Assembly (NCBI GenBank): GCA_009760855.2
Contig: WPIO01000223.1
Span: 27,501 to 91,500 of the forward strand
Reading direction: 5' to 3'
Source: Cristatella mucedo
Lineage: Eukaryota > Bryozoa > Phylactolaemata > Cristatellidae
Length of the DNA stretch: 64,000 nucleotides
The position numbers and the translations under genes are program-made. The stretch's first letter is position 1, and each line of letters starts with the position of its first letter. This document shows, in pieces, positions 38,665 through 54,728 of the stretch. The notes under the pieces are model-generated. The model saw only the letters and a program-made list of their open reading frames with translations. It was not told the DNA's origin and did not search any database.

Positions 38665-40215
38665 ACTATCGGTTGTTGATTCTCTCGCAGCGTGTCTTAA
38701 AGCGCCTAAATATAGAAACCTCACCTCTTTCTAGTAGTTCCAGTCTGGCTTTAGAGTTAATCACTCCACAGAGTCAACATTGCTTAGGGTATATAACGAC
38801 CTACTTAGGAATGCAGACATGGGTAGAGTGTCTCTGCTTGTTTTGCTCGATCTTTCGGCAGCTTTTGATACCATCGATCACAAAAGTCTTCTAGAGCGCC
38901 TCACATCTCGCCTGGGCATCACTGGCACTGCTCTGAATTGGTTTAGGTCCTATCTCAGTGGGAGACTCCAGAGTATTGACGTGAATGGACAAAGATCATC
39001 TGAGGTACCTCTGAAATATGGCGTACCTCAGGGCTTCGTGCTAGGTCCGGTTCATTTCACGGTTTATATATACTCTCCCTCTTGCTGATGTGATTGCCAA
39101 GCACAATCTAGGCTTTCACTTCTATGCAGATGACACTCAGTTGTACCTTTGCTTTGATCCTTCCCAGCCTTCGAGCACCTCAAATTCTCTCAATTCACTT
39201 GCTGCATATATTGATGACAACGGCACATGGATGGCAGCAAATTTTTTAAAACTAAACGATGATAAAACTAACTTAATAGTTATGTGCAAACCCAGCGTGA
39301 TTCACAAATTGGAAAGGCTGAAGCTCAAAATTGGCTCAGCCAGCATATCTCCAGTTGAATCAGCTCGAAATCTAGGTGTCATATTCCAAAGCGACCTCTC
39401 GTTAGACGACCATATCAGCTCCACAGTCAAATCTGCCTATTTTCAGCTTCATAACATTGCTAAAATTCGGGCTTGTTTAGATAAGGATACCACGTCCAAG
39501 TTGGTCCATGCATTCGTGACATCCCGTCTCGACTTCTGCAACTCACTGCTTACTGGCCTACCAGCATGTGCGATCAGGCGATTGCAGCTGGTGCAAAACT
39601 CCGCAGGTAGGCTTGTCTGTCGTGAGCGTCGCAGTTGCCACATCACAACCCGTCTCGCCGACCTGTACTGGCTACCAGTCAAGCAACGGATTGACTTCAA
39701 GGTTTTGTCACTCACTTTTAGGTCACTTCATTCTTTGGCTCCAGCCTATCTCTCAGATATACTACCCCATCAGGCCAAGCATCGTACCACCCGCTTTTCG
39801 GAATCCAACAGTCTACAAATACCCCGTACAAACCTCAAACCCTTTGGAGACCGTGCATTTAGTTCGTATGCTCCCAAAGCCTGGAACTTCCCCCGACCTG
39901 CGTCAGAACATCCCCTGACCTGACCACATTTAAAAGGAACTTAAAAACACACCTATTTAGGACAGCATTTAGTGGGTCCCTGTGATTCGTCCTTGATGTG
40001 CTTATGCGTGCTGACACTGTGCATGCTGCCACTAACCACATTTGCATGCTGACCCTGTGCATGTCACCCCTAGCCATATTATTCATTTTGTTTGTTTATC
40101 AATCATGATTTTACTTACCATTCAATTTCATTTCTGTTTGCAGCAAATGTAAAGCGCCTAGAGAGAGAGATTAAGTTCTCTGAGGGTGCTTTATCAAGTG
40201 AATTATTATTATTAT
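38665..40215 (+). mobile_element. LINE-A, longest copy (reverse transcriptase part and 3' end)
   Basis: CR1/L2-type non-LTR retrotransposon. Frame 1 (38780-39088): L-V-L-L-D-L-S-A-A-F-D-T-I-D-H, G-V-P-Q-G. A frameshift near 39075 is followed by frame 2 (39090-39923): F-Y-A-D-D-T-Q-L-Y (catalytic YADD), L-K-L-N-D-D-K-T, N-L-G-V-I-F, S-R-L-D-F-C-N-S-L-L, H-S-L-A-P-A-Y-L-S-D, A-P-K-A-W-N. The 3'-UTR and tail end in (TTA)n at 40205-40215. The endonuclease part and 5' end are missing. Not functional as it stands because of the truncation and frameshift. Confidence 0.93.
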
Positions 40216-40224
40216 TTTTAAATA

Positions 40225-40394
40225 GAGATAATAATAATAATAAGAATACATTTATATAGCACCCTCAGAGAACTAAATCTCTCTATCTCTCTCGAGGTAC
40301 TTTACAAATGCGGCATTCAAAGCATTGCCAAATCCTTGGTGGTAAAATCCGCAAGCAGCAGGCACAGCGTAACCAGGTACATGCACACGAATAA
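40225..40394 (-). mobile_element. LINE-A' tail piece
   Basis: Minus strand: (ATT)n end, conserved tail (gcaccctcagagaactaaat on plus) and the caggtacatgcacacga segment shared with 35700. Short. Confidence 0.7.
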
Positions 40395-40714
40395 TAGTAA
40401 TATCAATAATACATTTGATATTGCGCCCCAACAGAACTCGATTTTTTACTAGTTACTTTGTCTTCGATGCAAATGAAGCACGATCGAATTGCTAGTGGTA
40501 GCATGCTCAACAAGCAACAAGAATAACACGGTTAGGGGTGACATACACAGCATCAGCACGCAAGAATAAATAGTGGCAACATGCTCGGTGTCAATACGTG
40601 TAAGCACATCAAGGACAAAGCACGGGTACTCACTAAGTGCCGTGATAAACAGATGCGTGTTTGGTTTCTTTTTAAATGTGAACAAGTCAATCACGAAGCG
40701 CGAATCACGAGATA
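40395..40714 (-). mobile_element. LINE-A 3' piece, diverged
   Basis: Minus strand: ATT-rich end, diverged tail, and 3'-UTR segments (aagcacatcaaggacaaagc, cactaagtgccgtgataaac on plus). It abuts the next copy. Confidence 0.7.
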
Positions 40715-41520
40715 AATAATAATAATAATTCACTTGATAAAGCGCCCTCAGAGAACTTAATCTCTCTCTAGGCGCTTTACATTTGCTTAAAGTGAAATGC
40801 AATTGAATGGTAAGTAAAATCATGCTTGAAAAACAAACAAAATGAATAATATGGTTAGGGGTGACATGCACAGGGTCAGCATGCAAATGTGGTTAGTGGC
40901 AGCATGCACAGTGTCAGCACGCATAATCACATCAAGGAAGAATCACATGGACCCACTAAATGCTGTCCTAAATAGGTGTGTTTTTAGGTTCCTTTTAAAT
41001 GTGGTCAGGTCAGGGGATGTTCTGACGCAGGTCGGGGGGGGGGAAGTTCCAGGCTTTGGGAGCATACGAACTAAATGCACGGTCTCCAAAGGATTTAAGG
41101 TTTGTATGAGGTATTTCTAGACTGTTGGATTCCGAAAAGCGGGTGGTACGATGCTTGGCCTGATGGGGGGGGGAGTATGTCTGAGAGATAGGCTGGAGCC
41201 ATAGAATGAAGGGACCTAAAAGTGAGCGACAAAACCTTGAAGTCAATCCGTTGCTTGACTGGTAGCCAGTACAGGTCGGCGAGAAGTGAAGTAATGTGGC
41301 AACTGCGACGCTCACGACAGACAAGCCTACCTGCGGAGTTTTGCACCAGCTGCAATCGCCTGATCGCACATGCTGGTAGGCCAGTAAGCAGTGAGTTGCA
41401 GAAGTCGAGACGGGATGTCACGAATGCATGGACCAACTTGGACGTGGTATCTTTATATAAACAAGCCCGAATTTTAGCAATGTTATGAAGCTGAAAATAG
41501 GCGGATTTGACTGTCGAGCT
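40715..41520 (-). mobile_element. LINE-A copy, young, 5'-truncated
   Basis: Minus strand from (ATT)n at 40718 through the tail and C-terminal coding region up to S-S-T-V-K-S-A-Y-F-Q-L-H-N. Very similar to the 38.7-40.2 kb copy (same L-A-D-L-Y-W-L-P-V-K-Q-R stretch), suggesting recent activity. Host sequence resumes at cgagctgaataaag. Confidence 0.9.
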
Positions 41521-42088
41521 GAATAAAGTTCTTTTAGAGTGGTTTACGAATGATATTGTTATTAAAGCCATTAGCCTAAGTATTGCATGGCTTCTATCAT
41601 TTGAAATAGGCTTGACGGTTAGTTTAGTAGTTCCTCGGATGAACTTGATTCTATTTTTAAGGCTCTTCCGCCGCTCCTGTAGAAATAAGGCTGTTGAAAC
41701 TGCTGACCTTCGATTCGCCCTTTTTTGTGCAACTGGCGACTGCGCACGGAAGTAGCAGGACTGTCGCAAGACGAAGGACGACGGCCAGACGCGAACCGCG
41801 CCGACCGGAATGCCGAAATCGATTCTGCATAATGGCTGGCGTAAGAACTTGGGAGGCGCATTTCAAGCAACAGGGCTCGAAGTGCGAAAGCTCTCACCGC
41901 AAATGGCCGTAGTGAAGCAGCTCGTTTACTGAAAAGGGTGAGCTCGGGGCTGGGCGAACTGGCACTGCTGGTAGCACTCTGGTCAGGGCGAGCATATCGC
42001 GGTCAGGACCTTTTCACTTTGGCTTGTATAGGCTTTTCCCTTCTCGGAGCCGCTGCCGCCATTCAATTTAGCAGCTGCTGGCGCGGCT
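41521..42088. other. no recognised gene
   Basis: Unique-looking sequence between a LINE-A copy and a small MITE. An ATG at 41831 begins M-A-G-V in a short frame with no supported continuation. Confidence 0.4.
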
Positions 42089-42196
42089 ACCATATTTCTC
42101 CAAAAATAAGACCGGGTCATACATTAAACTTTGCTTCAAAAAACGCGCCAGTGCTTATATACAAGGCATGTCTTATTTTTCTTCGTGTACAACGGT
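42089..42196. mobile_element. possible mariner-type MITE, about 108 bp
   Basis: Left end accatatttctccaaaaata then agacc; the right end reversed reads accgttgtacacgaagaaaa then ataagac. These are imperfect inverted termini sharing the AAAATAAGAC block. Internal text (cttcaaaaaacgcgc, gtgcttatatacaagg) resembles small Tc1/mariner MITEs I remember from vertebrate genomes. TA flanks are possible. Confidence 0.45.
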
Positions 42197-42867
42197 CTAC
42201 ACGTATTCAGATACAAGAATTCACATTTACTCAAATACAGCCGTCTCCTCTTCTGGAATGTCGACGCAAATTTAAAGCCCCGAGTTTTCGTCCTGAATGT
42301 TTTACGAATATATTTGCTGTAGAGCCATTTGCCCCAATCTCTCGTGTCCACCAATTGAGCTCTCCTTAGATGAGCATTTCTTGTCCCTATAGCCTGATCG
42401 TGGTGCATGAGAAACTCAGCTGTCGGTGATTTATTACGTCAATTCTTCATATAAGTCATTACCACTTAAAGGTTAGTCTTCACACACTTTCCATGGTGAT
42501 TTATCTCGATTCCATTTTTCATGCAATCGTTGTTTTCTGTGGGCAGATAGTACTCGTATGGCTCGTATTTCTAACGATATTGAGAGTATGGAGATATGGC
42601 TGCCATTCCTGCAGAAATCATTCTTTGATCTTCGATCCTTCTCTCTACTAGGGGAGGCTCTTCGTGTCTTCACCGAGGTCACGTGCTGACCTAACTCCAG
42701 GCTGGACGCCCTCCTTTGCCACCTCGCAAAGCAAGTGGCAGCGTTGAATCGACTCTTTTCCTTAAATAACTGCTCGTGTGCGCAACAGGCTTTTCGGTTT
42801 CAAGAACACAAATGCCCAAACAAGTTCAACCTTGTCTTTCTTGCCCTTAGTGAGGATTGGAGGTGTT
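42197..42867. other. no recognised feature
   Basis: Mixed sequence with short open frames. Nothing identified. Confidence 0.4.
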
Positions 42868-42980
42868 TGCTTTTCATTCAATTGCATTTCACTTTACAGC
42901 AAATGTAAAGCGCCTAGAGAGAGATTAAGTTCTCTGAGGGCGCTTTATCAAGTGAATTATTATTATTATTATTATTATTT
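42868..42980 (+). mobile_element. LINE-A 3' tail, extremely truncated
   Basis: attcaattgcatttcacttt, gtaaagcgcctagagagag, gttctctgagggcgctttat and a (TTA)n end of about 23 bp. Only the last 110 bp of the element were inserted. Confidence 0.9.
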
Positions 42981-43145
42981 GCTTTTAAAACCTAGAAGAA
43001 TAGCCAGTCCTACTACGTGTGTAACCGAGTTCCAGGAGTCAGAGGCTAATTCCCGCCAAACCCCGCCATACGCCGGCCACGCTGCCGCTCGCTATGCCGC
43101 CGAGCTAGGGTAAGACGCGTGGCCGTCAGGTTAAACCTCTTTATA

Positions 43146-43770
43146 ATAACGCATGCGCCAACCACAACAGGGGAACTAAACAAGTCTACAGGGAGGGCCC
43201 TATACACAGCACACTACGGGGGCGCAAGACGACGCAGCAAGCGCGAACAAACGTATTAGTTGGCGTCAGTCGGCTTCTGCAGTCCTGTCGTTGTACCGAC
43301 TCCGAATCCAACAGTACGAGCGTACGCCGTCCAAAACCTGGCTGGCTGAGTAACTGCTGGCTAGTCCGAGTCGACAACTACCACAATCGTAAGCTTCCAC
43401 CGAAAGACGCCAACACACAGAGGGGGGGGGGTCACGAACACGCTACACGGGGGAACGCGGAATAAAAACAAGTCAACGAGCGAGCTATCCAGCTCCGCTC
43501 GGGCTTTGGGTACTCGTTCCCCTTCGTGAGTGGCAGCATCGCCGGAGCACGCCTGCACGAATCCAGGTGCATAACTCGGCGAGACCGGGAGCCTCCAACA
43601 CCACGACTTACTTGGCCAACTTCCCGTACCCAAGAGCCCCGGTGACCTCTCGTCACTACACGTCCGGCAATGCATAGGTCTGACCCCGGCCTAGCCGGTG
43701 ACCCTCATTACAGCCACCTGGTCCCAGCCAACCGAACCCAGCCTGGGTACACGTGTAGCGCATGCGTTAT
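43146..43770. mobile_element. candidate non-autonomous DNA transposon bounded by 13-bp inverted repeats
   Basis: ATAACGCATGCGC at 43146-43158 and its exact reverse complement at 43758-43770. The 600 bp between have no recognised coding capacity (the 104-codon minus frame shows no domain) and include a G8 run. No clear target duplication. GCATGC is itself palindromic, which weakens the case. Confidence 0.35.
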
Positions 43771-44510
43771 CGTAATCAGAGAAAGTATTACCGACCGGCG
43801 AAATATAACCCACAGATTAACTATCTTTTGATATCTTTGGTACATACACACTGCAATTTTGATCCTTTGCATTTATGTAGATTTTTTATTTCGAAAGGTC
43901 GTTGTCGTCAGCATAGGATATAAATGCAGCTGCACGTTTAAAAACTCCAGTATCTTCTAGCTCAAACAGTGTTGTCAATCTTGGTAGAGATTTCGCAAAT
44001 CGCTGAATGAAGCCACCCAGCCACTCATTCGAACTTAACTGGGGCTCATTCTGGGATCAGACTTACGTTCAGGGAATACGTAGGCTTTTATATAATATCA
44101 CTCTTGTCGCATTTAAGAAATATTCTAGGCTTGATCTCGCTCTATGCAAATCGGGTAAGAAAGATTGCACGATTCTAACTCAATTACTGGCAGCGAGCAG
44201 GACCGAGACCTGTAACTTACTCTTACGCTTTGAGTGACCTCCATTTCGGAAAACTTAATGAGCAGCTACGTGCTTTGGATTTTTTCGATACTATGGATTA
44301 TCCGGATGCTGCGGGGTCTCTCGAAATATTCTACTGCCAGCCGACTTGAAATGCGATGTGGTTTTTTCGTAGCACAAACGTTTGTCTATTTGAGGGCTGT
44401 CGGTCGAATCTTAGCCTAAGCCGGCTAGTTTTAAACGTCGCGAAGATGCGCCCACAACTGCATACACAGGTGCGAATTGCATTGCGATAGAGTGCTTTTA
44501 AAACGCCGAG
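43771..44510. other. no recognised gene
   Basis: AT-richer sequence with short frames only. Nothing identified. Confidence 0.4.
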
Positions 44511-44655
44511 CTGGTTTGGTCTAGCGGTTAAGGTCTCGCCCCGACCAAGGTCTGACTGAAGTCGTGGACTCGAGCCCCGAGGCATATGAGAAGCGCCTGA
44601 ATAGAGAATAAGTTCTCTGGGGGCGCTATATAAATGAATTTTATTTATTTTATAT
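44511..44655 (+). mobile_element. SINE-B, good copy
   Basis: tRNA-like head: TGGTCTAGCGGTTAAGG (box A) and gtggactcgagccccgagg (box B region). Body: gcgcctgaatagagaataag. LINE-A-like tail: ttctctgggggcgctatata and an ATTTT(ATTT)n end. Same family as the copy inserted in LINE-B at 60456. Confidence 0.9.
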
Positions 44656-45500
44656 TTAAAAAGAGACTGCGGAGCGCTGCTTAACGGGAGCCTTTGACGA
44701 GCCTGAAGCTGCATTGCGACCGAGGGGCAACATGCAACCAGCATGCGAGTGGAGGGGGGGGGCCTCCGAGAGCTGTCTGTCGCTGCATCCTAGTCAAACT
44801 GAGCGTCGTTGCCTGAGCTTAGGAATGCCCTGCTTCGCTTCTTGCGTGCACAGTGATAGTTTTTCCATCACTTTTCTAGTTGCATTTCATTCCGACGGCA
44901 CAAGAAACCTGACAAAAGTGAAATAGATCGCATGCCTATGACGATGGTTTGGTTTGCCTTATATTGCTGGCCACATTTCGTCGCCATCGGCTGCATGCCT
45001 TTACGCAGCCGCTGATGCTATCAAAAGACAACCTCAACAGGATCGTCTTTCTTTGCTTTGCCGTGTCTCGTGCAGCCGACGCGATGCCATAACTTGTCGT
45101 GGCCTTCCACGTGACGTGCCGTCCATGCTTCTGTGAGTGCCGTTTTTTGGAGGAGTCCCACGAATTCTTGTCTGAAGAGAGGAGCAATTACGCCGCCCAC
45201 AAGTGGGAGTAGGGTGAGATTACCATGGCTCGCGACCGGTGATTAGTCAATCAGACGTCACTATAACAACATGGCCGGCGTACGGGGTCTGTAATTCGGT
45301 GTTGAATTCGCAGCTGTGTCGCAGTATTAGGGCGTGGCGTTGGGTATTGGTTAGTTCATTAGGCGTACATATAAAAATGCCAGGTAGACTTTGGTACGCT
45401 ACTTGTTCGCGAGTCGCCTACCCCCCCCCACCATACCGAGGTGCACTTTCCTGTGAGGGAGCGATCGCAGCGAATCTTCGTCGCGAATTGCCGCCTGAGC
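44656..45500. other. no recognised gene
   Basis: Includes an ATG at 45271 reading M-A-G-V-R, which resembles a Vps55 N-terminus. The splice phase does not fit the Vps55 exon at 48127. Confidence 0.4.
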
Positions 45501-45504
45501 GTGC

Positions 45505-45508
<4 letters not shown>

Positions 45509-45600
<92 letters not shown>

Positions 45601-45602
45601 CG

Positions 45603-45634
<32 letters not shown>
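45509..45634. repeat. (GA)n microsatellite
   Basis: About 80 bp pure GA, then GA with GAGC interruptions, then GA again. Confidence 0.95.
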
Positions 45635-45639
<5 letters not shown>

Positions 45640-45736
45640 AAAGGATAGGATATTGGTAACGAGAATTGTGAAGGTGCTCGTAGTACTGGTCACTTGCAAG
45701 CTGCTCGGCCGCGGGTCTCGGTCCTGCGAAGCCGTG

Positions 45737-45737
<1 letters not shown>

Positions 45738-45790
<53 letters not shown>

Positions 45791-45800
45791 TGTGTGTGTG
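45738..45800. repeat. (GT)n microsatellite
   Basis: About 31 GT units with one TA interruption near 45783. Confidence 0.95.
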
Positions 45801-45829
45801 AGCAGCTAGAAGCTAGTCTGGTCAGTCGT

Positions 45830-46460
45830 CATCGGCAAAGCAGCCACATCAGCTGCTAACTCTGTCCGAGATTCACAGGCTCCATATCCAGCATTGAATT
45901 GACTTCAACAGCCTCTCTTTGGCACACAGGTCGCTTCACACGCTTGAGCTAGCTTACCTATTCGACCTATTACCTTGCTTCTCGACTATGCGGTCGCACG
46001 TGAACCGCTCCTCCTCATCGCCTTCCAGTGTTCTCGCTGCTCCTCGCACTACTTTTGACGTCTTTCGATCAAGCCTGTAGTTCACATGCACCACAAGTCT
46101 GGAACTAGCTTCTAGCTTATGTTACCACTTGCATTTATTTTGCGTAGTTCCGGTCTGGCATAAAGATGCAGCTACTCCGGTCAGCTTTTCTTGTGCTCCA
46201 TAGAACTTTTCTTTTTCACTCCTGTGTGATTTACGTGCTTACGTGTGCATGATTCAGTGCATTTTATTAACCATGGGGTCCTCCCAATAATCGGTGGCCC
46301 CTAGTATCTCGTTGAGTGCTTTTGCATGCTTTTCTAAGCACGATAGTTTGAATGTCATTAACCTCTGTTTCTCTTGGAGGGAATTGTAAAGCATCTGGAT
46401 AGAGCTGCAGTTCTCTTGTGGTGCTATGCAAACATGCAAACGTCCTATTATTATCATTAC
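45830..46460 (+). mobile_element. old LINE-A' relic
   Basis: cagccacatcagctgctaac...ttgaattgacttcaacagcc and gcttgagctagcttacctat parallel the H-I-T-x-L-L...I-D-F-x-V-L...L-A-P-A-Y-L region. attaaccatggggtcctccc is the subfamily 3'-UTR marker. It ends in a diverged tail (gtaaagcatctggatagagc...ggtgctatgcaaac). Confidence 0.6.
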
Positions 46461-46464
46461 TACT

Positions 46465-47110
46465 ATAGTCATATGCATAGTGTCCTAAGAGAACCTGATC
46501 CCTATCCTGGTGAATAACAACACGCTGCAGAAAAAGCAGTAACCAAGAGCTAATCACAAGGAGCGTGTCATGCTTGGACAAACGTGCATATGTACACAGT
46601 TACCATGTTTAGACTAGCATGCAAAAGCACCCAAAAAGACATGCAGGGCCAGTGGTAAGAAGAAACACTGAATCATACACGGATAAGCATATCAAGCACA
46701 CATTTAAAAGGTGCATTTACTTGAACGCAGGGAACGCTGAGCTAAATAGATGCACTTTTTAGCTGAGACTCAAACGATGCCAAGTCAGAGCAGCTAGTAA
46801 CAGAAGCCTAAAGCAAGCTTCAGACATTCTGTCTATGCCTATTGAATACTCGATCACCAAAAGATGTCAGTTAAGATTAAGACCATCGGAAGGCAAGGAG
46901 TAGGTGATGTGAGAGCAAGGATTGGAGAGCAAGGAGTTATGATAGGTAGGCTATTGCACACACGTGAAGCAAACTGCGAGCCATAGAGAGGATCCTGGAA
47001 GTCGATGCTCGATGCATGAGTTCAGTGCCACTCAGACAAAAGTGGCGTGATGTGGCAGCTATAAAGAATGTATGTAAATCATTTGCGCCTTTGATGATAG
47101 TCTATGCGTG
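46465..47110 (-). mobile_element. old LINE-A relic
   Basis: Minus-strand tail (tagtgtcctaagagaacctg on plus) and, farther right, gataggtaggctattgcaca and cagtgccactcagacaaaag. These correspond to the L-A-Y-L-S and L-x-V-E-L coding parts of other copies. Heavily diverged. Confidence 0.5.
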
Positions 47111-48126
47111 CTGCTAAGTTTTGTAGCAGTTGCCGAAGTGCAACACAGGAGGGACTTCTGCTTTCATTCAGCTCTGCCGCCAGCATTCGCTACTGCTGGC
47201 TGCTGTTTCACTGTTATCTGGTGCCATTTTTGTGGACTGCTTAATACGACTGTGTGTGTCTGCTCTTGCTTTTTCATGAAACGTTGGACGAAATCATGTC
47301 TTGCCACGTGCTGTCCATCATTTGCTTGCAGCGTAAGTATCGTGGAGTGCTACTGATTTGATTTGGCTGCCTGCACATACGATTCTGCACGGTTGCTGGG
47401 AGCACACAGCTGAGCTTAATGTGCCTAGGCAACCTCGTGTAGCATTTTAAAAATCCTAGTTCTTTCTGCTTCTTCTGCCCTAAATTAGGATTTGTACGTA
47501 ACCGATAATGCTTGGCGCCTTGTATATCAGGAGCAGCATCTGTCGAACCTGTGACCGTATTCGCTGACTTGGGCTTGGGAAAAGAGGCATACTTTAATCC
47601 TTCTTGGTGTCCAAAAAGGTCACTGGTCCTTAGGGAATCCTGTGCTTGAAGGGTATTGGCGACCTTTCTCCTTACTCCTGCTGCTGTATTTGTCAATTGA
47701 GCCCTCGGAATCCATGGCAGCGATTGTTAGCAGATCCTAAATATCAGTGAGTTTCCTTAAAACAGCATTTGCTTGGTCAACTTATGTATAATCAACTCAT
47801 CCAACTTCCTTTGATGTCTCCATCCGACTTCCTTTGATGTTCATTATGCTCTCTGATGGCCTTAGTCAAATTCCTTACTGGTTATGGTAGTTCGAGATAT
47901 TATAATAAAAAATGCTGGACCCTGTAAATGCAACTTGTCCTCCAATTGAGAAACTTTGTCATGCTTATTTTCTTAGAAGTGGTACCCGGCGGCTGATGTT
48001 GATGAGATGTTGCTTGTCCTGCAGATATTTGCTTTGCTTCATCTGAACCTTCTGCCGGATCTTTGCTCTTTGTTTTTTTTCTTCTGTCTTGCAACACCAT
48101 GACCAACTGTGCATGACTGTTTGCAG
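47111..48126. other. region upstream of the first recognised Vps55 exon
   Basis: Should contain or follow the missing Vps55 start exon, which I could not find. A 140-codon minus-strand frame (47696-47274) and a basic one (48106-47900) have no recognised domain. Their role is unknown. Confidence 0.35.
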
Positions 48127-52717
<4,591 letters not shown>

Positions 52718-54020
52718 CTGCTGCACAGGACACGTCTTCGGCAATGACGGAGTTGTTTGCTAGCTGCTTCGGCAGCGGAGGCGCTAGCAGCAGCTGCTAC
52801 AGCGTAGCCGGTGCTGCTGCTGCTGCTGGTGCACCGTGAGGAGGGGACGACAGAGGCTTTTCCAGCTGCCTGCCGCCTGACCGTCTGGCGGTCATCTGCC
52901 ACTGCCCGCCAGATGCCGCTGCTGCTTCGCGGTGACTGCTGGTGATCAAGCTCGCCAATTTGCTAAACCTCATCACACACCTTGTTGCTTTACAGTGGGT
53001 GGTTGAACTTGACTTGGGTGTTCGCGCTGTTAACAGCCACCCGTCGGTCTGGCGATGGGTGTGCCCCGTACTTATTTGTGCAATGTTTTCCGTAATAGAC
53101 CTCCTTTTTTTATATATCGCACTTGCTGGCGTTCATTTTATGCAAGGCTGCCCTCCTGGCTAGCGTTTGCCTACGAGCTCTCGCCTCGTATCCTGCAGGA
53201 CTAGGGGTGCTCGAGCTTTGCTACATGCCGGAGGTCGTGGGTTCGAGGGTCGTGCTGCGGCCAATTCCTCGCTGCCCTCTGCAAGCACGAGCGGACGCCT
53301 TCTCTGAGGCGGCTCTTCTGCTGCCTTGTAGATGTGGAGGCTTGTGAAGCAGCCGGTATTTATTTGGTTTTTTGCTACTTGTTTTTTCTTTTACCTGCTG
53401 CTGCTTTTACCTTTTACCTGCTGCTGCTGGGAGTCTGATGCTGTCTGATGGCTGCAGAACCTCCTCCAGCTGTCGCTACTGGCTGCTCGCACAGCGGGCG
53501 TTCATGGGACCAGAAACGCTGCCGAAACCGCCCGTGCTGCCGGCGTGGCTAACGGTACTGCCAGGAGAGGAGGGCCGCTGTTTGTCATGCAGCACCCAGC
53601 ACTGATGCAGTGGCAAGCATCCTGCCCTGCTGGTGTGCAGTGTCCGAGCTGCTCCGAAGTCGTGCTGCAAGGATGGCGGCTGAGCGAAAGCTACCCGAGA
53701 GCATGCTGGGAACGTCTCCAGCCCACATCAAGAACAAAGCACAGGTCCAGCGATTCGGCAGCCTCATTTATGTAGCAGCCATGACCTTGGCTTGCAGGAA
53801 GCATCGAGCAGACATTGCTCACGTCTCGTGCTTCAGGACTCCGACCTTCGACCCGATTTGCTGCAGTGCGAGCGTTTTGCTCATGATCAAAGACCCAAAT
53901 GGCTCCCCCCGGGAATCCGGATTCGCTACCTATGGAATTCTGTAGGTGCTTGCTCGTCTTTTGTGACAGGATAGCACCCAGAGCTACTCAGCTGCTCAGG
54001 TACCGAGGTTCAGAGAGGAA
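52718..54020. other. Vps55 3' flank, no further gene recognised
   Basis: After the stop codon. An open frame (52997-53163) after a tttacag acceptor-like site reads W-V-V-E-L-D-L-G-V-R-A-V-N and then a hydrophobic helix. Unrecognised. A SINE-A copy lies at 53195-53330. A polyadenylation site could not be chosen. Confidence 0.4.
53195..53330 (+). mobile_element. SINE-A, diverged
   Basis: ggaggtcgtgggttcgaggg (box B region) followed by aattcctcgctgccctctgc and aagcacgagcgg, parallel to the SINE-A body at 31265-31320. Confidence 0.55.
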
Positions 54021-54130
54021 GAGTAGAGGAGGCTCCGTGCCACCCATGTGGGATTCGAGCAGGACTTCTTCTTATGAGAGTCGTCAGCAGACGATGCAGC
54101 ATCGATCGCTTAGCCACCGGCTCGCACGAT
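54020..54130 (-). mobile_element. tRNA-like SINE head
   Basis: On minus: GGTGGCTAAGCGATCGATGC (box A region) and GCTCGAATCCCAC (box B), about 50 bp apart, as in a tRNA with a long variable arm. No SINE body recognised; could be a decayed tRNA. Confidence 0.45.
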
Positions 54131-54728
54131 CGGGCAAACAGAGTAGCTGCTGCAAAATGGGTCGGCTTGCTCTTGGGATGGCAGCGAAACTGGCCCGTCG
54201 CGAATCTGAGAGCTTCGGTCGTGGCTCAGTTGCGTCCGTTCGATAGCAGCCAGGGCAGCATTCCTTCCGAAATACTTCAACACCCGGGTCTTAGGACTCT
54301 GGCTGCTCTTTCTCCTCGTGCTGCACGTGACCCATTGGGAGGGGGTCACCGGCTGCACGTGGATAGCAAGCATACCCATGCATAGCACTCGTTACCCTTT
54401 TTGCCCTTGACGCAAGAGGATATCTCGGTGATAGCTGGGGACAATGAAATAGACCGATAAGTATACTAGTGGCATCAAATTTGCTATTGGTAGGTTAATG
54501 AAAAGCATCTTCCAATTAGCCTATTTTTTGGAAACTACGATAAATTTGACCGCGTGAATACTTGTTAGCCTATACTAGCGTATTAATGTGTCGAAACGTT
54601 GCTGGAAGCTTGTCCGGCTCACTGGATTCAATGGTTGGCCAATTTACGGAGATGTAGGTTTTCGTGACAGAATAATGAAACGCCTAAATATGGTGCAAAG
54701 CTCAGACGCAAGGATTGCTTATCGTCTT

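Noticed and set aside
45271-45290. ATG reading M-A-G-V-R as the Vps55 start exon
   Set aside because: Following donor-like bases (gtctgt) are poor, and the exon would end in phase 1 while the next exon needs phase 2.
47274-48106. Minus-strand gene upstream of Vps55
   Set aside because: Two open frames of 140 and 68 codons, but no recognised domain and no consistent splice sites. Left as unassigned sequence.
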